A DNA stretch of 64,000 bases from Flagellimonas aurea (GCF_017313785.1 NZ_JAFLNL010000004.1:292649-356648); one strand, 5' to 3'; shown: positions 27,985-38,185, counted from the first letter of the stretch. Program-made: numbers and translations. The notes: generated by a model not told the origin, from the sequence alone.

Positions 27985-28684
27985 CGCAGGCGTTCCAAAT
28001 AGGGTCTTCTGGTGGAGGCGCCAAAAACGGCATGGGTTCTTTTTGAACAGGATGCATTATTTCCAAGCTTCGTGCGTGTAGGTGTATGCCGCCATCTTTG
28101 TTGCTACGGTCGGCACCATATTTTAAATCTCCTTTTATGGTACAGCCTATAGTTGCCAGCTGCGCCCTAATTTGATGATGTCTACCGGTTTTCAAATCAA
28201 TTTCCAGCAAGAAATAATTGTCGAGTTTTTTTATGATATTATAATCCAAAACCGCTTTTTTGCTATCGGAAACCTCCTTTTCGTGGGCATACGATTTATT
28301 CTGTTTCGGGTTACGTACCAGCCAATGGGTCAAAGTGCCGCTTTCTTGTGGAGGGGCATTTTTTACTACCGCCCAATACACTTTTTTCGTCTCGCCCTGA
28401 GCAAACATTTTATTTAGGCGAGGTAATGCTTTGGAAGTTTTGGAAAAAAGTACAATGCCTGAAGTAGGGCGGTCCAATCGATGCACTACGCCCAAGTACA
28501 CATTGCCTGGCTTGTTGTGCTTTTCTTTCAGATACTGCTTTACCACTTCGCTTAGGGGATCATCACCTGTTTTATCCCCTTGTACAATGTCGCCGACCCG
28601 CTTATTGATTACAATCAAGTGGTTGTCTTCAAACAAAACCTGAAGATTGGAGGGAGTAGAGTGTTGATTATTGTTGATTGGCAA
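27974..28684 (-). CDS. RluA-family pseudouridine synthase
   Basis: Modifies uridine to pseudouridine in rRNA or tRNA. 236 residues. Motifs: VHRLDRPTSGIVLFSKT with catalytic Asp71, and LKTGRHHQIRAQLATIGCTIKGDLKYG. No N-terminal S4 domain, so it resembles the RluC/RluD catalytic core alone or the TruC/RluA short forms. Target site not predictable. 14 bp downstream of panB in the same direction, probably co-transcribed. Confidence 0.92.
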   Translation of the reverse strand: MPINNNQHSTPSNLQVLFEDNHLIVINKRVGDIVQGDKTGDDPLSEVVKQYLKEKHNKPGNVYLGVVHRLDRPTSGIVLFSKTSKALPRLNKMFAQGETKKVYWAVVKNAPPQESGTLTHWLVRNPKQNKSYAHEKEVSDSKKAVLDYNIIKKLDNYFLLEIDLKTGRHHQIRAQLATIGCTIKGDLKYGADRSNKDGGIHLHARSLEIMHPVQKEPMPFLAPPPEDPIWNACVSE

Positions 28685-28698
28685 TTGTTTATTGGGAT

Positions 28699-29517
28699 TT
28701 AATAAGATTCCTCATCATTTGGAAAATCCTGGCTTTTTACATCGTTCACGTATTGAGATACCGCATCGCTCATTTCATCATAGAGGTTCAGGTACCTTCT
28801 TAAAAATCTAGGATGGAACTCGTGGGTCATTCCCAACATATCGTGAACCACCAAGACCTGACCGTCCACGTGGTTACCTGCGCCAATACCAATAATGGGA
28901 ATGGAAACACTTTCCGCTACCTCTTTTGCCAATTTGGCTGGAATTTTCTCCAAAACTATGGCAAAACAGCCTAATTCTTCCAATAATTTGGCATCTGACT
29001 TCAATTTTTCGGCTTCCTCTTCTTCTTTTGCACGAACGGTATAGGTGCCGAATTTATAGATAGATTGTGGAGTAAGTCCCAAGTGGCCCATCACGGGGAT
29101 GCCTGCTTCCAATATACGGCTGATGGACACCTTGATTTCTTCGCCACCTTCAACCTTTACAGCATGAGCACCGCTTTCTTTCATGATTCGTATAGCGGAG
29201 CGTAAAGCTTCTTTGGAGTCTCCTTGATAGCTTCCAAAGGGAATATCCACCACAACAAGCGCCCTTTTGGCCGCTCTTACAACAGAGCTTGCATGATAGA
29301 TCATTTGGTCTAGGGTAATGGGCAATGTGGTTTCGTGTCCTGCCATGACGTTACTGGCGGAATCGCCTACTAAAATGGCGTCCACATTGGCACCATCCAC
29401 AATTTTGGCCATGGAGTAATCGTAGGAGGTAAGCATGCTGATTTTTTCACCACGCTTTTTCATGTCCACCAACGACTTTACGGTTACTCTCTTATATTCT
29501 TTTTTAGCTGTTGACAT
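28699..29517 (-). CDS. panB: 3-methyl-2-oxobutanoate hydroxymethyltransferase
   Basis: First step of pantothenate synthesis: transfers a hydroxymethyl group from methylene-THF to 2-ketoisovalerate. 272 residues. Motifs: [64 protein letters not shown] and [16 protein letters not shown] with DMLGM. It shares 2-ketoisovalerate with the leucine pathway encoded nearby. rluA-like gene follows; a small secreted protein gene is divergent. Confidence 0.97.
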   Translation of the reverse strand: MSTAKKEYKRVTVKSLVDMKKRGEKISMLTSYDYSMAKIVDGANVDAILVGDSASNVMAGHETTLPITLDQMIYHASSVVRAAKRALVVVDIPFGSYQGDSKEALRSAIRIMKESGAHAVKVEGGEEIKVSISRILEAGIPVMGHLGLTPQSIYKFGTYTVRAKEEEEAEKLKSDAKLLEELGCFAIVLEKIPAKLAKEVAESVSIPIIGIGAGNHVDGQVLVVHDMLGMTHEFHPRFLRRYLNLYDEMSDAVSQYVNDVKSQDFPNDEESY

Positions 29518-29586
29518 CGAAATTGTATTTGATGCTAAAAGTAAGCAGATTTGTTTAATTTAGGCATTGATCAAAAAACTAATCAA

Positions 29587-30066
29587 ATGAGAGAACTGTT
29601 CTGTTGTGTAGTATTATTTGCTTTGGGTGCAATCGGATATACCCAAGGTTCAAATGCTTCAAACGAAGAAGCCAAAAATGAGGTCAAACAAGTTATCGAA
29701 ACTTTTTTTGATGGATTTCATAAACAAGACTCCACTATCATCAAAAATACGGTTGCGGATGAAATTGTACTGCAGACCACGGGAAGAAACCCAGAAGGCA
29801 AGACACTTTTCAAAACCGAAGAATTCTCGAAATTTTTAAAATCCATTGTGGGCATTCCGGAAACCGTGAAGTTTGAGGAAAAACTCACGTCCTTCTCCAT
29901 TCAGGTGGATAGGACCATGGCCAATGCCTGGGTAGGTTACGAGTTTTGGTTGAACGACGAGTTCAGTCATTGCGGCATTAATTCCTTTCAGCTCATCAAT
30001 TTTGATGGGGAATGGAGGATTATCTATTTAATCGATACGCGGGGCAAGGAAGGTTGTATGGATTAA
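29587..30066 (+). CDS. secreted NTF2/SnoaL-like protein
   Basis: Short exported protein: MRELFCCVVLFALGAIGYTQG from the ATG at 29587, cut after TQG (a TTG 36 bp upstream extends the frame). The mature part of about 140 residues looks like a cone-shaped NTF2-like fold of the DUF4440/SnoaL kind (VKQVIETFFDGFHKQDSTIIKNTVADEIVLQTTG, then strands ending GEWRIIYLIDT). No catalytic residues can be assigned. Overlaps the sdaA stop by 4 bp, convergent. Confidence 0.8.
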   Translation: MRELFCCVVLFALGAIGYTQGSNASNEEAKNEVKQVIETFFDGFHKQDSTIIKNTVADEIVLQTTGRNPEGKTLFKTEEFSKFLKSIVGIPETVKFEEKLTSFSIQVDRTMANAWVGYEFWLNDEFSHCGINSFQLINFDGEWRIIYLIDTRGKEGCMD

Positions 30067-31487
30067 CAATCGCTCAAAAATACGCCGACAGCAAGTCCTC
30101 CTTCGGAGGTTTCCTTGTACTTGGAGCTCATGTCCTTAGCCGTTTCCCACATAGTATTCACCACTTTGTCCAAAGGCACCTTAGCTTCTTTTGGGTCGGT
30201 GTCCAACGCCAGTTCAGCCGCATTAATGGCCTTTATGGCTCCCATGGCGTTACGTTCTATACATGGGACCTGCACCAAACCGCCAATGGGATCGCACGTG
30301 AGCCCAAGGTGATGCTCCATGGCAATTTCAGCAGCAATAAGTACTTGTTCTGGCGAACCTCCCATTAGTTCGGTGAGTCCGGCCGCGGCCATGGCGGATG
30401 ATACACCGATTTCGGCTTGGCACCCACCCATGGCTGCGGAGATGGTAGCGCCTTTTTTAAAGATGCTTCCCACTTCACTGGCCACCAACAAAAATTGCTT
30501 TACATCATCAAAATTGGCATCATGGTTTTCGATGACCATATAATACATCAAAACAGCGGGGATTACGCCCGCACTTCCATTGGTTGGAGCAGTAACAACA
30601 CGTCCCAAGGAAGCATTCACTTCGTTGACACTGAGCGCAAAACAGCTTACCCATTTAATGATCTGACGGAATTTCACCTCTGTATCGCGAATACTTTCCA
30701 GCCATTCCTGCGGATTGGAGTAGGGAATATCCCCTTTAAGTTTTTGGTGCATCTCAAAAGCACGTCGCTTTACGTTCAATCCACCGGGGAGCTTACCTTC
30801 GGTGTGGCAGCCAACGTACATGCTTTCCAACATGGTGTTCCAGATTCGGGCAATGCCTTGGTCTATTTCCGATGCCGTTCGCAACGATAGTTCGTTTTCC
30901 ATCACAATGGTAGAGATGGTTTTGTTTTGTGCATGGCAATGTTCCAGTAGTTCGTTTCCAGTGGTTACAGGATGGGGAAAGGTTTTAAACGTTTCTTTGT
31001 TCTCTTTGGCATGAACGCGTTCTTCCTTTACAACAAAACCGCCGCCAATAGAATAGTATGTTTCGGAAATGGTTTCTCCAGTAACCAGTTCGGCTTCAAA
31101 TTGCATTGCGTTTGCGTGAAAGGGAAGAAACTCTTTTTTGAAGACTACATCGTTGAGGAAGCTAAAAGAAATCTCTCTTTTTCCGCCCAAATTGAGTTTG
31201 TTCTCGGTCTTGATCTTGTCAATACTTCCTGAAATACTGTCAATATCGATTGTCACAGGGTCTGTTCCCAACAACCCCATTACCACGGCAATATCTGTTG
31301 CATGTCCTTTTCCGGTGAGGGAAAGCGACCCGTACAAATATATCTTAATGGATTGTACTTCATCAAAAACATGCTGCTCTTCAAGTTCGGAAATCCAGCG
31401 TTCGGCCGCACGCCAAGGGCCAAGGGTGTGCGAGCTGGAAGGCCCAACACCGATTTTTAGCATATCAAACACACTAATGCACTCCAT
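30063..31487 (-). CDS. sdaA: L-serine ammonia-lyase, fused alpha-beta iron-sulfur type
   Basis: Deaminates L-serine to pyruvate with a [4Fe-4S] cluster; cytosolic. 474 residues, the single-chain form. The beta domain starts [22 protein letters not shown]. Cluster cysteines are in [12 protein letters not shown] and [20 protein letters not shown]. Works against glyA, making serine catabolism and one-carbon supply both present in the window. -7 box TATATTTG lies 18 bp upstream of the start. Confidence 0.96.
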   Translation of the reverse strand: MECISVFDMLKIGVGPSSSHTLGPWRAAERWISELEEQHVFDEVQSIKIYLYGSLSLTGKGHATDIAVVMGLLGTDPVTIDIDSISGSIDKIKTENKLNLGGKREISFSFLNDVVFKKEFLPFHANAMQFEAELVTGETISETYYSIGGGFVVKEERVHAKENKETFKTFPHPVTTGNELLEHCHAQNKTISTIVMENELSLRTASEIDQGIARIWNTMLESMYVGCHTEGKLPGGLNVKRRAFEMHQKLKGDIPYSNPQEWLESIRDTEVKFRQIIKWVSCFALSVNEVNASLGRVVTAPTNGSAGVIPAVLMYYMVIENHDANFDDVKQFLLVASEVGSIFKKGATISAAMGGCQAEIGVSSAMAAAGLTELMGGSPEQVLIAAEIAMEHHLGLTCDPIGGLVQVPCIERNAMGAIKAINAAELALDTDPKEAKVPLDKVVNTMWETAKDMSSKYKETSEGGLAVGVFLSDC

Positions 31488-31505
31488 AAACTCAATTTAC
31501 AGTTT

Positions 31506-31513
31506 CAAATATA
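31506..31513 (-). promoter_or_regulatory. -7 promoter box of sdaA
   Basis: CAAATATA on the plus strand, i.e. TATATTTG reading towards sdaA, 18 bp before the ATG at 31487. No TTG at the optimal distance. Confidence 0.45.
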
Positions 31514-31624
31514 GGAAGCTAAACGGGATAAAAATGCGAATATTTAAATATACCGCCGGCTTTTTCAATATTGATTATGGCATCCTTAACGGAGTCAAGG
31601 TTTTTAAGTGTTTTGATAAAAATA

Positions 31625-31637
31625 TGACACCTTGTCA
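31625..31637 (+). promoter_or_regulatory. candidate chaperone operator upstream of dnaK
   Basis: Perfect inverted repeat TGACA-CCT-TGTCA, 80 nt before the dnaK ATG. The same arrangement with two mismatches lies 83 nt before clpB. Further down, TTGACATT (31661-31668) and a -7-like TAACTTTA (31704-31711) may belong to the promoter. Confidence 0.5.
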
Positions 31638-31717
31638 GATTCTATGTCGTGGCATAATCATTGACATTTTAAGAGCGAGACAAAAAAGAATTTTAAACAG
31701 ATATAACTTTAGATACG

Positions 31718-33631
31718 ATGAGCAAGATTATAGGTATAGACTTAGGTACGACCAACTCCTGCGTCTCTGTAATGGAAGGTAACGAACCCGTGGTAATTCC
31801 AAACGCCGAGGGAAAACGTACCACTCCATCGATGATCGCATTTGTTGACGGTGGGGAGATCAAGGTCGGAGACCCTGCAAAAAGACAAGCGGTGACCAAC
31901 CCTCACAAAACGATTTATTCCATTAAGCGATTTATGGGTAACAAATACTCAGAATCCAGTAAAGAGGCCACAAGGGTTCCTTACAAAGTGGTAAAGGGGG
32001 ACAATGATACACCAAGAGTGGATGTTGACGGACGTTTGTACACTCCACAGGAATTGTCTGCCATGATTCTTCAAAAAATGAAGAAGACCGCGGAGGATTA
32101 CTTGGGACAAGATGTAACCAGAGCGGTAATTACCGTTCCAGCATATTTTAACGATTCACAAAGACAGGCCACCAAGGAAGCTGGTGAAATTGCAGGTCTT
32201 ACCGTGGAACGAATCATCAACGAGCCAACCGCCGCTTCTTTGGCATACGGACTTGATAAAAAGGACACAGAACAAAAAATTGTAGTATTCGACTTTGGTG
32301 GAGGTACGCATGACGTTTCCATTTTGGAATTGGGTGACGGAGTGTTCGAAGTATTGGCCACGGATGGTGATACCCACTTGGGTGGTGACGATGTTGACCA
32401 GAAAATTATTGATTGGTTGGCCGAAGAGTTCAAGAAAGATGAGGATATGGACCTTCGTGAAGACCCCATGGCATTGCAACGTTTGAGGGAAGCTGCCGAA
32501 AAGGCCAAAATCGAGTTGTCCTCTTCTGCACAGACAGAAATCAACTTGCCTTACGTTACAGCTACGTCTTCAGGACCAAAGCACTTGGTAAGAACATTGT
32601 CCCGTTCCAAATTTGAGCAATTGATTGCCGATTTGGTAAAAAGGACCATCGAGCCCTGTGAGAAAGCGTTGAAATCTGCAGGACTTTCCAAAAGTGATAT
32701 TGATGAAATTATCTTGGTAGGTGGTTCTACCCGTATCCCAGCGGTACAGGAAGCCGTTGAGAAATTCTTCGGTAAAAAACCATCAAAAGGAGTAAACCCA
32801 GATGAGGTTGTGGCCATTGGTGCCGCTATTCAAGGTGGTGTATTGACAGGGGATGTAAAAGACGTGCTCTTGTTGGACGTAACCCCACTTTCTTTGGGTA
32901 TCGAAACTATGGGAAGCGTGTTTACCAAATTGATTGAGGCGAACACCACCATCCCGACCAAGAAATCACAGGTATTCTCTACCGCAGCGGATAATCAACC
33001 TTCGGTTGAGATTCACGTGCTGCAAGGGGAAAGGCCTATGGCAGCGGATAACAAAACTATTGGTAGGTTCCACTTGGATGGTATTCCACCAGCACCAAGA
33101 GGTACACCTCAAATTGAAGTGACCTTCGATATTGATGCCAACGGTATCATCAAGGTTTCTGCAACAGATAAAGCTACTGGCAAATCGCAGGACATCCGAA
33201 TCGAGGCTTCTTCTGGATTGACCGAGGAAGAAATCCAAAAGATGAAAGCGGAAGCGGAAGCCAATGCCGATGCAGATAAAAAAGCGAAGGAAACCGCAGA
33301 TAAGTTGAACGAGGCGGACGCCATGATTTTCCAAACAGAAAAGCAATTGGGCGAGTTTGGCGATAAATTGTCCGATGACAAGAAAAAGCCGATTGAGGAA
33401 GCTTTGGAGGAATTGAAGAAGGCTTACGAAGGTAAAGACCTAGCAGTCATTACACCTGCTTTGGAGAAAATCAACGAAGCGTGGAAAGTAGCTTCCGAAG
33501 AAATGTACAAAGCGCAAGCTGAAGCACAGGGCGGAGCAGCAGGAGACACCGCAGGTGGTGGTGATGCTGCTGGAAACGGAGCCTCAGAAGGTGATAATGT
33601 AGAGGACGTAGACTTCGAAGAAGTGAAGTAA
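31718..33631 (+). CDS. dnaK: molecular chaperone DnaK (Hsp70)
   Basis: ATP-driven chaperone working with DnaJ, GrpE and ClpB. 637 residues, normal length. Nucleotide-binding domain: [77 protein letters not shown]. Substrate domain from about 390, helical lid to about 600, then a Gly/Ala-rich linker and the acidic tail EDVDFEEVK. One small departure is FGGGTHD, where most DnaKs have FGGGTFD. dnaJ and grpE are not adjacent. Strong terminator behind. Confidence 0.99.
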   Translation: MSKIIGIDLGTTNSCVSVMEGNEPVVIPNAEGKRTTPSMIAFVDGGEIKVGDPAKRQAVTNPHKTIYSIKRFMGNKYSESSKEATRVPYKVVKGDNDTPRVDVDGRLYTPQELSAMILQKMKKTAEDYLGQDVTRAVITVPAYFNDSQRQATKEAGEIAGLTVERIINEPTAASLAYGLDKKDTEQKIVVFDFGGGTHDVSILELGDGVFEVLATDGDTHLGGDDVDQKIIDWLAEEFKKDEDMDLREDPMALQRLREAAEKAKIELSSSAQTEINLPYVTATSSGPKHLVRTLSRSKFEQLIADLVKRTIEPCEKALKSAGLSKSDIDEIILVGGSTRIPAVQEAVEKFFGKKPSKGVNPDEVVAIGAAIQGGVLTGDVKDVLLLDVTPLSLGIETMGSVFTKLIEANTTIPTKKSQVFSTAADNQPSVEIHVLQGERPMAADNKTIGRFHLDGIPPAPRGTPQIEVTFDIDANGIIKVSATDKATGKSQDIRIEASSGLTEEEIQKMKAEAEANADADKKAKETADKLNEADAMIFQTEKQLGEFGDKLSDDKKKPIEEALEELKKAYEGKDLAVITPALEKINEAWKVASEEMYKAQAEAQGGAAGDTAGGGDAAGNGASEGDNVEDVDFEEVK

Positions 33632-33653
33632 TTTACATTACTTTAAATAGATA

Positions 33654-33685
33654 AAAAAACCCTGACCATTTGGTCAGGGTTTTTT
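33654..33685. terminator. bidirectional terminator between dnaK and the 33705 regulator
   Basis: AAAAAACCCTGACC (33654-33667) pairs perfectly with 33672-33685 around ATTT, giving A and T tracts on both sides for the two convergent genes. Confidence 0.92.
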
Positions 33686-33704
33686 GTTTAGTGGAATCTT
33701 CAAC

Positions 33705-34349
33705 TTACGCCGCGTTCAACTGCTGTATCTCCATTTCTTTGAGTTTTCGCAAAGCTTCTGATTTTGAGTTTACGTTCAGCTTTACATAAATGTTCTGAAT
33801 GTGAAAATTGACCGCGCTGGGAGTAACAAAAAGCTTGTCCGCAATCATTTTATAGGTGAATCCTTGGGTAAGGAGCTCTATGATTTCGTTCTCCTTTTTG
33901 GAGAAAGCTTCAAAAGATTTTGACTGGAACGAGTCGATGATTTTTTTCGCTACATCCAGTTCCAGAGCAATTCCATGCTGGTCAAGTGCCTCCAAAGCAT
34001 TGAACAACCTATCCTTGGTTATCGGTTTGATAAGGTAGCCACTCGCTCCTTTTTTAAAAGCCTCTTTGATGAGTTTGAAATCATTCATTTTACTCATCAT
34101 CAATACCTTAAGGTCCTTGTTTTTTCGGTAAAAATAATCAAGGCCATCAATGCCCGAAATACCGTTCAGCATTGCTTCGCAGATAATGATATCTGGATGG
34201 GAGCGCCCAAAATTGGACAGCAGTTCATGTACGGAACCATAGGTTCCGTGAAGCTCATACTGCTCGTTTTCTTCAAAATACTGATTGTAAATGCCGCCGA
34301 TAGCACCATCATTATCGATGATGGCAATTTTTAATGGTTTTTTTTCCAT
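33705..34349 (-). CDS. LuxR-type orphan regulator with Glu at the phosphorylation site
   Basis: Receiver-like domain plus LuxR/GerE helix-turn-helix. The start MEKKPLKIAIIDNDG at 34349 is chosen over the frame start at 34505, because the extra 52 residues match no receiver and lie in a leader. In the receiver the phospho-acceptor position reads HPDIIICEAM, with Glu58 instead of Asp, and the acidic pair is DND; the Lys of YLIKP (Lys108) is kept. Glu may mimic permanent phosphorylation. DNA-binding part: FSKKENEIIELLTQGFTYKMIADKLFVTPSAVNFHIQNIYVKL (about 155-198). No kinase is adjacent. Its leader shares a motif with the neighbouring PD40 gene. Confidence 0.85.
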   Translation of the reverse strand: MEKKPLKIAIIDNDGAIGGIYNQYFEENEQYELHGTYGSVHELLSNFGRSHPDIIICEAMLNGISGIDGLDYFYRKNKDLKVLMMSKMNDFKLIKEAFKKGASGYLIKPITKDRLFNALEALDQHGIALELDVAKKIIDSFQSKSFEAFSKKENEIIELLTQGFTYKMIADKLFVTPSAVNFHIQNIYVKLNVNSKSEALRKLKEMEIQQLNAA

Positions 34350-35041
34350 GATAAGAAAGATTTGGGGGATTAATACTGTTACATCATTGTTCTGTAGGTT
34401 GAGTTTTTGGACATGGGAGTCCTTCTCCGCATTGTTGAAGTTGGGATAAACCAATATTGAAACTAACCGTATTGCTTTGTAAGGCAACAACAATCGATGT
34501 TCCATTTAAGTTTACTTCAAAAATGGGTGTAATCCCTAAAGGGATTAATTGCTAAAATTTGTGCTTAGTTGAGGTTTTTACCTCATCAAAAAAGTAAGGT
34601 GAAAAGAGGTTTTTGGGACGCCTTTTTTTCTAGTGTTGTAGTTTTTGTTCATGACTTAATAGATTTGGGATTGTATTATTTCAATAGTGAATTTAGAATT
34701 TTTTAACTATTGAACGGAATTTTTGTAGTGGTTTTCGTTCAAATGCACTTTTGATGAAATCTTTCAATTCAGAAAGATAGAAGAATGGGGGAGTGGAGGG
34801 TATATTTAAGTATTTGTTTTTCAGTATTTTAAACAAAAAAAATAGGATGCCGTCCCATCAGCATCCTATTCTTGGTGTAAATCGGTCAGATTGAAATAAT
34901 ACAACCCGCTTTCTATGATAGTCTGTCAGTTTCCCCCTGTCTTTCTTATCATGGTCATGAGTGTTTCAAAATTCGGCTATGAAACAACATCACAAGACAC
35001 TTCAGGTTTATTGACCGATTCAGTAAGTATTTTTCTGTATT
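34350..35041. other. 692-bp non-coding region with three hairpins and a shared leader motif
   Basis: No convincing gene. 34358-34376 holds the AGATTTGGGGG...TTAATAC leader motif of the regulator gene (shared with 35898-35915). Two perfect small palindromes follow: TAATCCC-TAAA-GGGATTA (34530-34547) and TGAGGT-TTTT-ACCTCA (34570-34585). 34600-34830 is AT-rich without recognised structure. 34841-34870 is the terminator of the PD40 gene, whose transcript would have a 3' tail of about 170 nt. Confidence 0.5.
34841..34870 (-). terminator. terminator of the PD40 gene
   Basis: AATAGGATGC (34841-34850) pairs perfectly with 34861-34870, followed on the minus strand by eight U. Located about 170 bp past the stop at 35042. 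Confidence 0.8.
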
Positions 35042-35890
35042 CTATTCTTCGTCTTGGAACGATGTATCCACGTAATCGATGGTATTATCGTTCATAACAG
35101 TTTGGAGTCCTGTACCTCCATCAGCAACATCGTTGTACTGATCCCGCTTACTTGAACGTCCATAGGCTACAGTATATTGTGATACGGTATTGTTGAAACC
35201 TCTATTGGACACTACAAATCCCATCTTTTTCTCTGGGCTCAATTGAATGGCGTAGTCGTCACTATTGCTGTTGATGTGGGCACCAAGGTTCACGGATGTG
35301 GTAAGCGTGTTCTTTACCACCTGTGAGGCATAAAGGTCCAATCCACCGTAACCATCTCTCCCTTCAGAAGCAAAGAACAACAAGGTTTCGTTGTAAATGC
35401 TAGGGTAGAGCTCATCTTCTTTGGTGTTTACTTTGGGGCCAAGGTTTTTGGATACACCTGGAGTTCCGTCTGTAGCGATATCGGCTACGTAGATGTCATA
35501 TTTTCCATAGCTTCCTTTCATATTGGATGCAAAGAACAATCGAGATCCATCAGCGGTTACCGTTGGGTGTTTGGCGGAATAATGTTTAGGACATACCTCC
35601 AATCGAGTAACGTTGGTCCATTCACCGTTGACTTTCTCGGCACGATAAACGTGATAAATCAATTCTTTTTTAGAAAACACACCGTAAAGTGGCTTTTCGT
35701 AAGTACCCTTGCTAAAGTAGGCTGTTTTACCATCTTTGGTAATGGACATGGATGGTACGTAGCCATCAACAGTGGAAACACTGCCATCCATAGTCTCGTT
35801 GATCATTTTTTCGTCTGCCTGGGCAAAAGTAGATTGACCGGCTAGTATTGTAACTGAAACAATAAGGCTGTAAAAAGTTGAACGTGTCAT
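35042..35890 (-). CDS. exported PD40 (WD40-like propeller) protein
   Basis: Signal peptide MTRSTFYSLIVSVTILAGQSTFAQ, then PD40-type beta-propeller repeats like those of OmpA-associated and TolB-like proteins: PSMSITKDGKTAYFSKG, HPTVTADGSRLFFASNMKGSYGKYDIY, LYPSIYNETLLFFASEGRDGYGGLDLY. 282 residues; unlike the 58124 protein it has no TPR or OmpA domain. Its last 45 residues are polar and probably disordered. Possibly a periplasmic accessory of the gliding/T9SS system, but this is inference from related proteins. Leader motif shared with the 33705 regulator. Confidence 0.82.
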   Translation of the reverse strand: MTRSTFYSLIVSVTILAGQSTFAQADEKMINETMDGSVSTVDGYVPSMSITKDGKTAYFSKGTYEKPLYGVFSKKELIYHVYRAEKVNGEWTNVTRLEVCPKHYSAKHPTVTADGSRLFFASNMKGSYGKYDIYVADIATDGTPGVSKNLGPKVNTKEDELYPSIYNETLLFFASEGRDGYGGLDLYASQVVKNTLTTSVNLGAHINSNSDDYAIQLSPEKKMGFVVSNRGFNNTVSQYTVAYGRSSKRDQYNDVADGGTGLQTVMNDNTIDYVDTSFQDEE

Positions 35891-36281
35891 GATGTATAGA
35901 TTTGGGGGTTAATACATGACAAAGTTCAAAAACATTGGCAGCGAATACTTATCAAATTTTCATAGGTTTTTACTTTTAACGACTAAAAAGTGCATTTTAT
36001 CGAATATTTTTTAGGTATTTAACACTGGTTTGACCGTAAAAATGCAGTTAAACGTTCTTTTTTGTGTTTTAACAGATTAATTCAAGTTCGGATAAATTAG
36101 GCTCAATTAGTTCAAAATCAAGATTTCTTATGCTCATTTTGAGGGTAATGGTAATATTTCCCATCTTCACATATCGGACAAATTGAGTTAACTTCGCTTT
36201 TTTGAAAACGTATCCATACTATAAGGAGCTATTCCTTGAATACTTTAAAAACAATTACCTCAAACTAGAAAGCCTGCCTAA
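35891..36281. other. 391-bp intergenic region between divergent genes
   Basis: Holds the leader of the PD40 gene (motif at 35898-35915) and the upstream region of the antiporter. AT-rich. I see no gene, no strong hairpin and no full promoter consensus; TAACTTCG near 36188 is a weak -7 candidate. Confidence 0.4.
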
Positions 36282-37778
36282 ATGAATATCACTATTGAAA
36301 ATATCATCTTAATAGGTTCGGTGCTCCTTTTGATCAGTATTTTGGCGGGCAAAACAAGCTACCGTTTTGGTATTCCTACATTGTTGTTGTTCTTGACCAT
36401 TGGTATGTTGGCTGGCTCGGATGGTATTGGAGGTATTTATTTTGATAATCCAAAGATTGCTCAGTTCGTTGGTGTCGTTTCCTTGAATTTTATTCTTTTC
36501 TCCGGGGGATTGGATACCAACTGGCAGTCGGTTAAGCCTGTACTAAAGGAGGGTATAATGCTTTCAACCATTGGAGTTTTGCTCACGGCGGTAGGTTTAG
36601 GGTATTTTGTGTACCTGATCACCGACTTTAGTATATATGAAAGCCTGTTACTGGGTGCTATTGTATCATCCACAGATGCTGCTGCGGTTTTTTCCATACT
36701 TAGGGGCAAGAATTTGGCGCTGAAGAAAAACCTTAGACCTACCCTGGAACTGGAAAGTGGAAGTAACGACCCCATGGCCTATGTGCTCACCATTGCATTT
36801 TTGACCTTGGTGCAGTTTCCTGAAAGGAATATTTTATCGGTATTGCCCATGTTTTTTCTACAAATGACGTTGGGCGGCGCGGCAGGTTTCCTGTTTGGTA
36901 AATTGAGCAAGATAATCATCAATAGGATACAGCTGGACTTTGAAGGACTCTATCCGGTATTGACCATCGCACTGATGTTCATTACATTTTCCGCTACCAA
37001 TTTTATAGGGGGGAACGGGTTTTTGGCCATTTACATCTGTTCCGTATATCTGGGCAACCAAAACCTGATTCATAAGAAAACCATCATGCGAATGTTTGAT
37101 GGCCTGGCCTGGCTTATGCAAATAGTGTTGTTCCTTACCCTGGGGCTTTTGGTTTTCCCGACCCAGATTGTTCCATTTATTGGAATAGGGCTGTTAATCT
37201 CCCTATTCTTGATTTTTGTGGCCCGTCCCTTGGCGGTAATGCTTTCCCTTTTGCCGTTTAGAATGAAATTGAGACGGAGATTCTATATTTCTTGGGTGGG
37301 ATTAAGAGGGGCCGTGCCCATTGTGTTCGCTACGTATCCATTACTCGCTGGAATCGACAAGGCAAGTATCATATTCAATATTGTTTTCTTTGTATCGATA
37401 ACCTCTGTGCTTATTCAAGGAAGTACCTTGTCCATTGTGGCGAAATGGCTTCATGTGGGATTGCCCGAGAAAGCCAAACCACTTTCTCCTACGGATGAAT
37501 TGCTGTCGGAACATCCTAAAGCAATTATGAAAGAGATAACGATCAGTGGGTCTTGTCCTGCCACAGGAGAAAAAATCGTGAACTTGAACTTTCCTAAGAA
37601 AGCCATTATTGCAATGATCAAGCGTAATGGCAATTACCTTACACCAAATGGCTCTACCATTATTGAAGCAAATGATACGTTGGTAGTGCTTACGGACAAA
37701 CCCGAAATTTTGGACAAAGTCTATGCGTCTCTCTCCATATCCAAAACCGTAGAGAAGACAGGGGAACTAGCTGAATAG
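36282..37778 (+). CDS. nhaP2: potassium/proton antiporter (CPA1, NhaP2/CvrA type)
   Basis: Inner-membrane cation/proton exchanger with about 12-13 helices, followed by a cytosolic RCK_C/TrkA-C domain (about 400-485). Family marks: the start ENIILIGSVLLLISILAGKTSYRFG, SSTDAAAVFSIL, LELESGSNDPMAYVL (the acidic transport site region) and WVGLRGAVPIVFATYPL. 498 residues; E. coli NhaP2 is longer because of an extra CorC-like domain. Likely role: K+ efflux and pH/osmotic balance. Convergent with csaA, 4 bp between stops. Confidence 0.9.
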   Translation: MNITIENIILIGSVLLLISILAGKTSYRFGIPTLLLFLTIGMLAGSDGIGGIYFDNPKIAQFVGVVSLNFILFSGGLDTNWQSVKPVLKEGIMLSTIGVLLTAVGLGYFVYLITDFSIYESLLLGAIVSSTDAAAVFSILRGKNLALKKNLRPTLELESGSNDPMAYVLTIAFLTLVQFPERNILSVLPMFFLQMTLGGAAGFLFGKLSKIIINRIQLDFEGLYPVLTIALMFITFSATNFIGGNGFLAIYICSVYLGNQNLIHKKTIMRMFDGLAWLMQIVLFLTLGLLVFPTQIVPFIGIGLLISLFLIFVARPLAVMLSLLPFRMKLRRRFYISWVGLRGAVPIVFATYPLLAGIDKASIIFNIVFFVSITSVLIQGSTLSIVAKWLHVGLPEKAKPLSPTDELLSEHPKAIMKEITISGSCPATGEKIVNLNFPKKAIIAMIKRNGNYLTPNGSTIIEANDTLVVLTDKPEILDKVYASLSISKTVEKTGELAE

Positions 37779-37782
37779 TTCC

Positions 37783-38139
37783 CTATCCGATTCGGGTGCC
37801 GTTTTCAATACTTCGTTCCGGTTGTAGGAGAGTAATTTCTTTGTTCTGGCCAATACCTCCAAGAACCAAACATTCGCTCATCATCGTGGCAATTTGCTTA
37901 GGAGGGAAGTTGACAACCGCTACAACTTGTTTTCCTATCAGTTCTTTGGGAGTGTATAGATCTGTGATTTGGGCAGAGGTCTTTCTTTTGCCCACAGCAC
38001 CAAAGTCAATGATCATTTTATAGGCGGGGTTTCTAGCTTCTTCAAACACTTCGGCTTCCAATATGGTTCCAATCCGCATTTCTACCTTGGTAAAATCACT
38101 CCAAGTTAATTCGTTGGATGTTTTTTCGTCCATTTTCAT
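37783..38139 (-). CDS. csaA: tRNA-binding protein CsaA-like
   Basis: Small EMAP-II/OB-fold protein, 118 residues, that binds tRNA and has export-chaperone activity in Bacillus. Motifs: WSDFTKVEMRIGTILEAEVF, AYKMIIDFGAVGKRKTSAQIT, LIGKQVVAVVNFPPKQIATMMSECLVLG. The second Met (MDEK) is an alternative start. Same fold as the N-terminal domain of PheT in this window. Confidence 0.92.
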   Translation of the reverse strand: MKMDEKTSNELTWSDFTKVEMRIGTILEAEVFEEARNPAYKMIIDFGAVGKRKTSAQITDLYTPKELIGKQVVAVVNFPPKQIATMMSECLVLGGIGQNKEITLLQPERSIENGTRIG

Positions 38140-38185
38140 AATTTAAAACAAAAATAGGACCGTATTGAACAGGGTAGGACTTAAT

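Noticed and set aside
31138..31782. 214-codon plus-strand frame between sdaA and dnaK
   Set aside because: Antisense to the 5' end of sdaA and out of phase with dnaK; covers the dnaK promoter; no protein features.
34915..35097. 60-codon plus-strand frame with a hydrophobic start
   Set aside because: Overlaps the 3' end of the PD40 gene antisense, and the rest lies in its 3' tail; no supporting signals.
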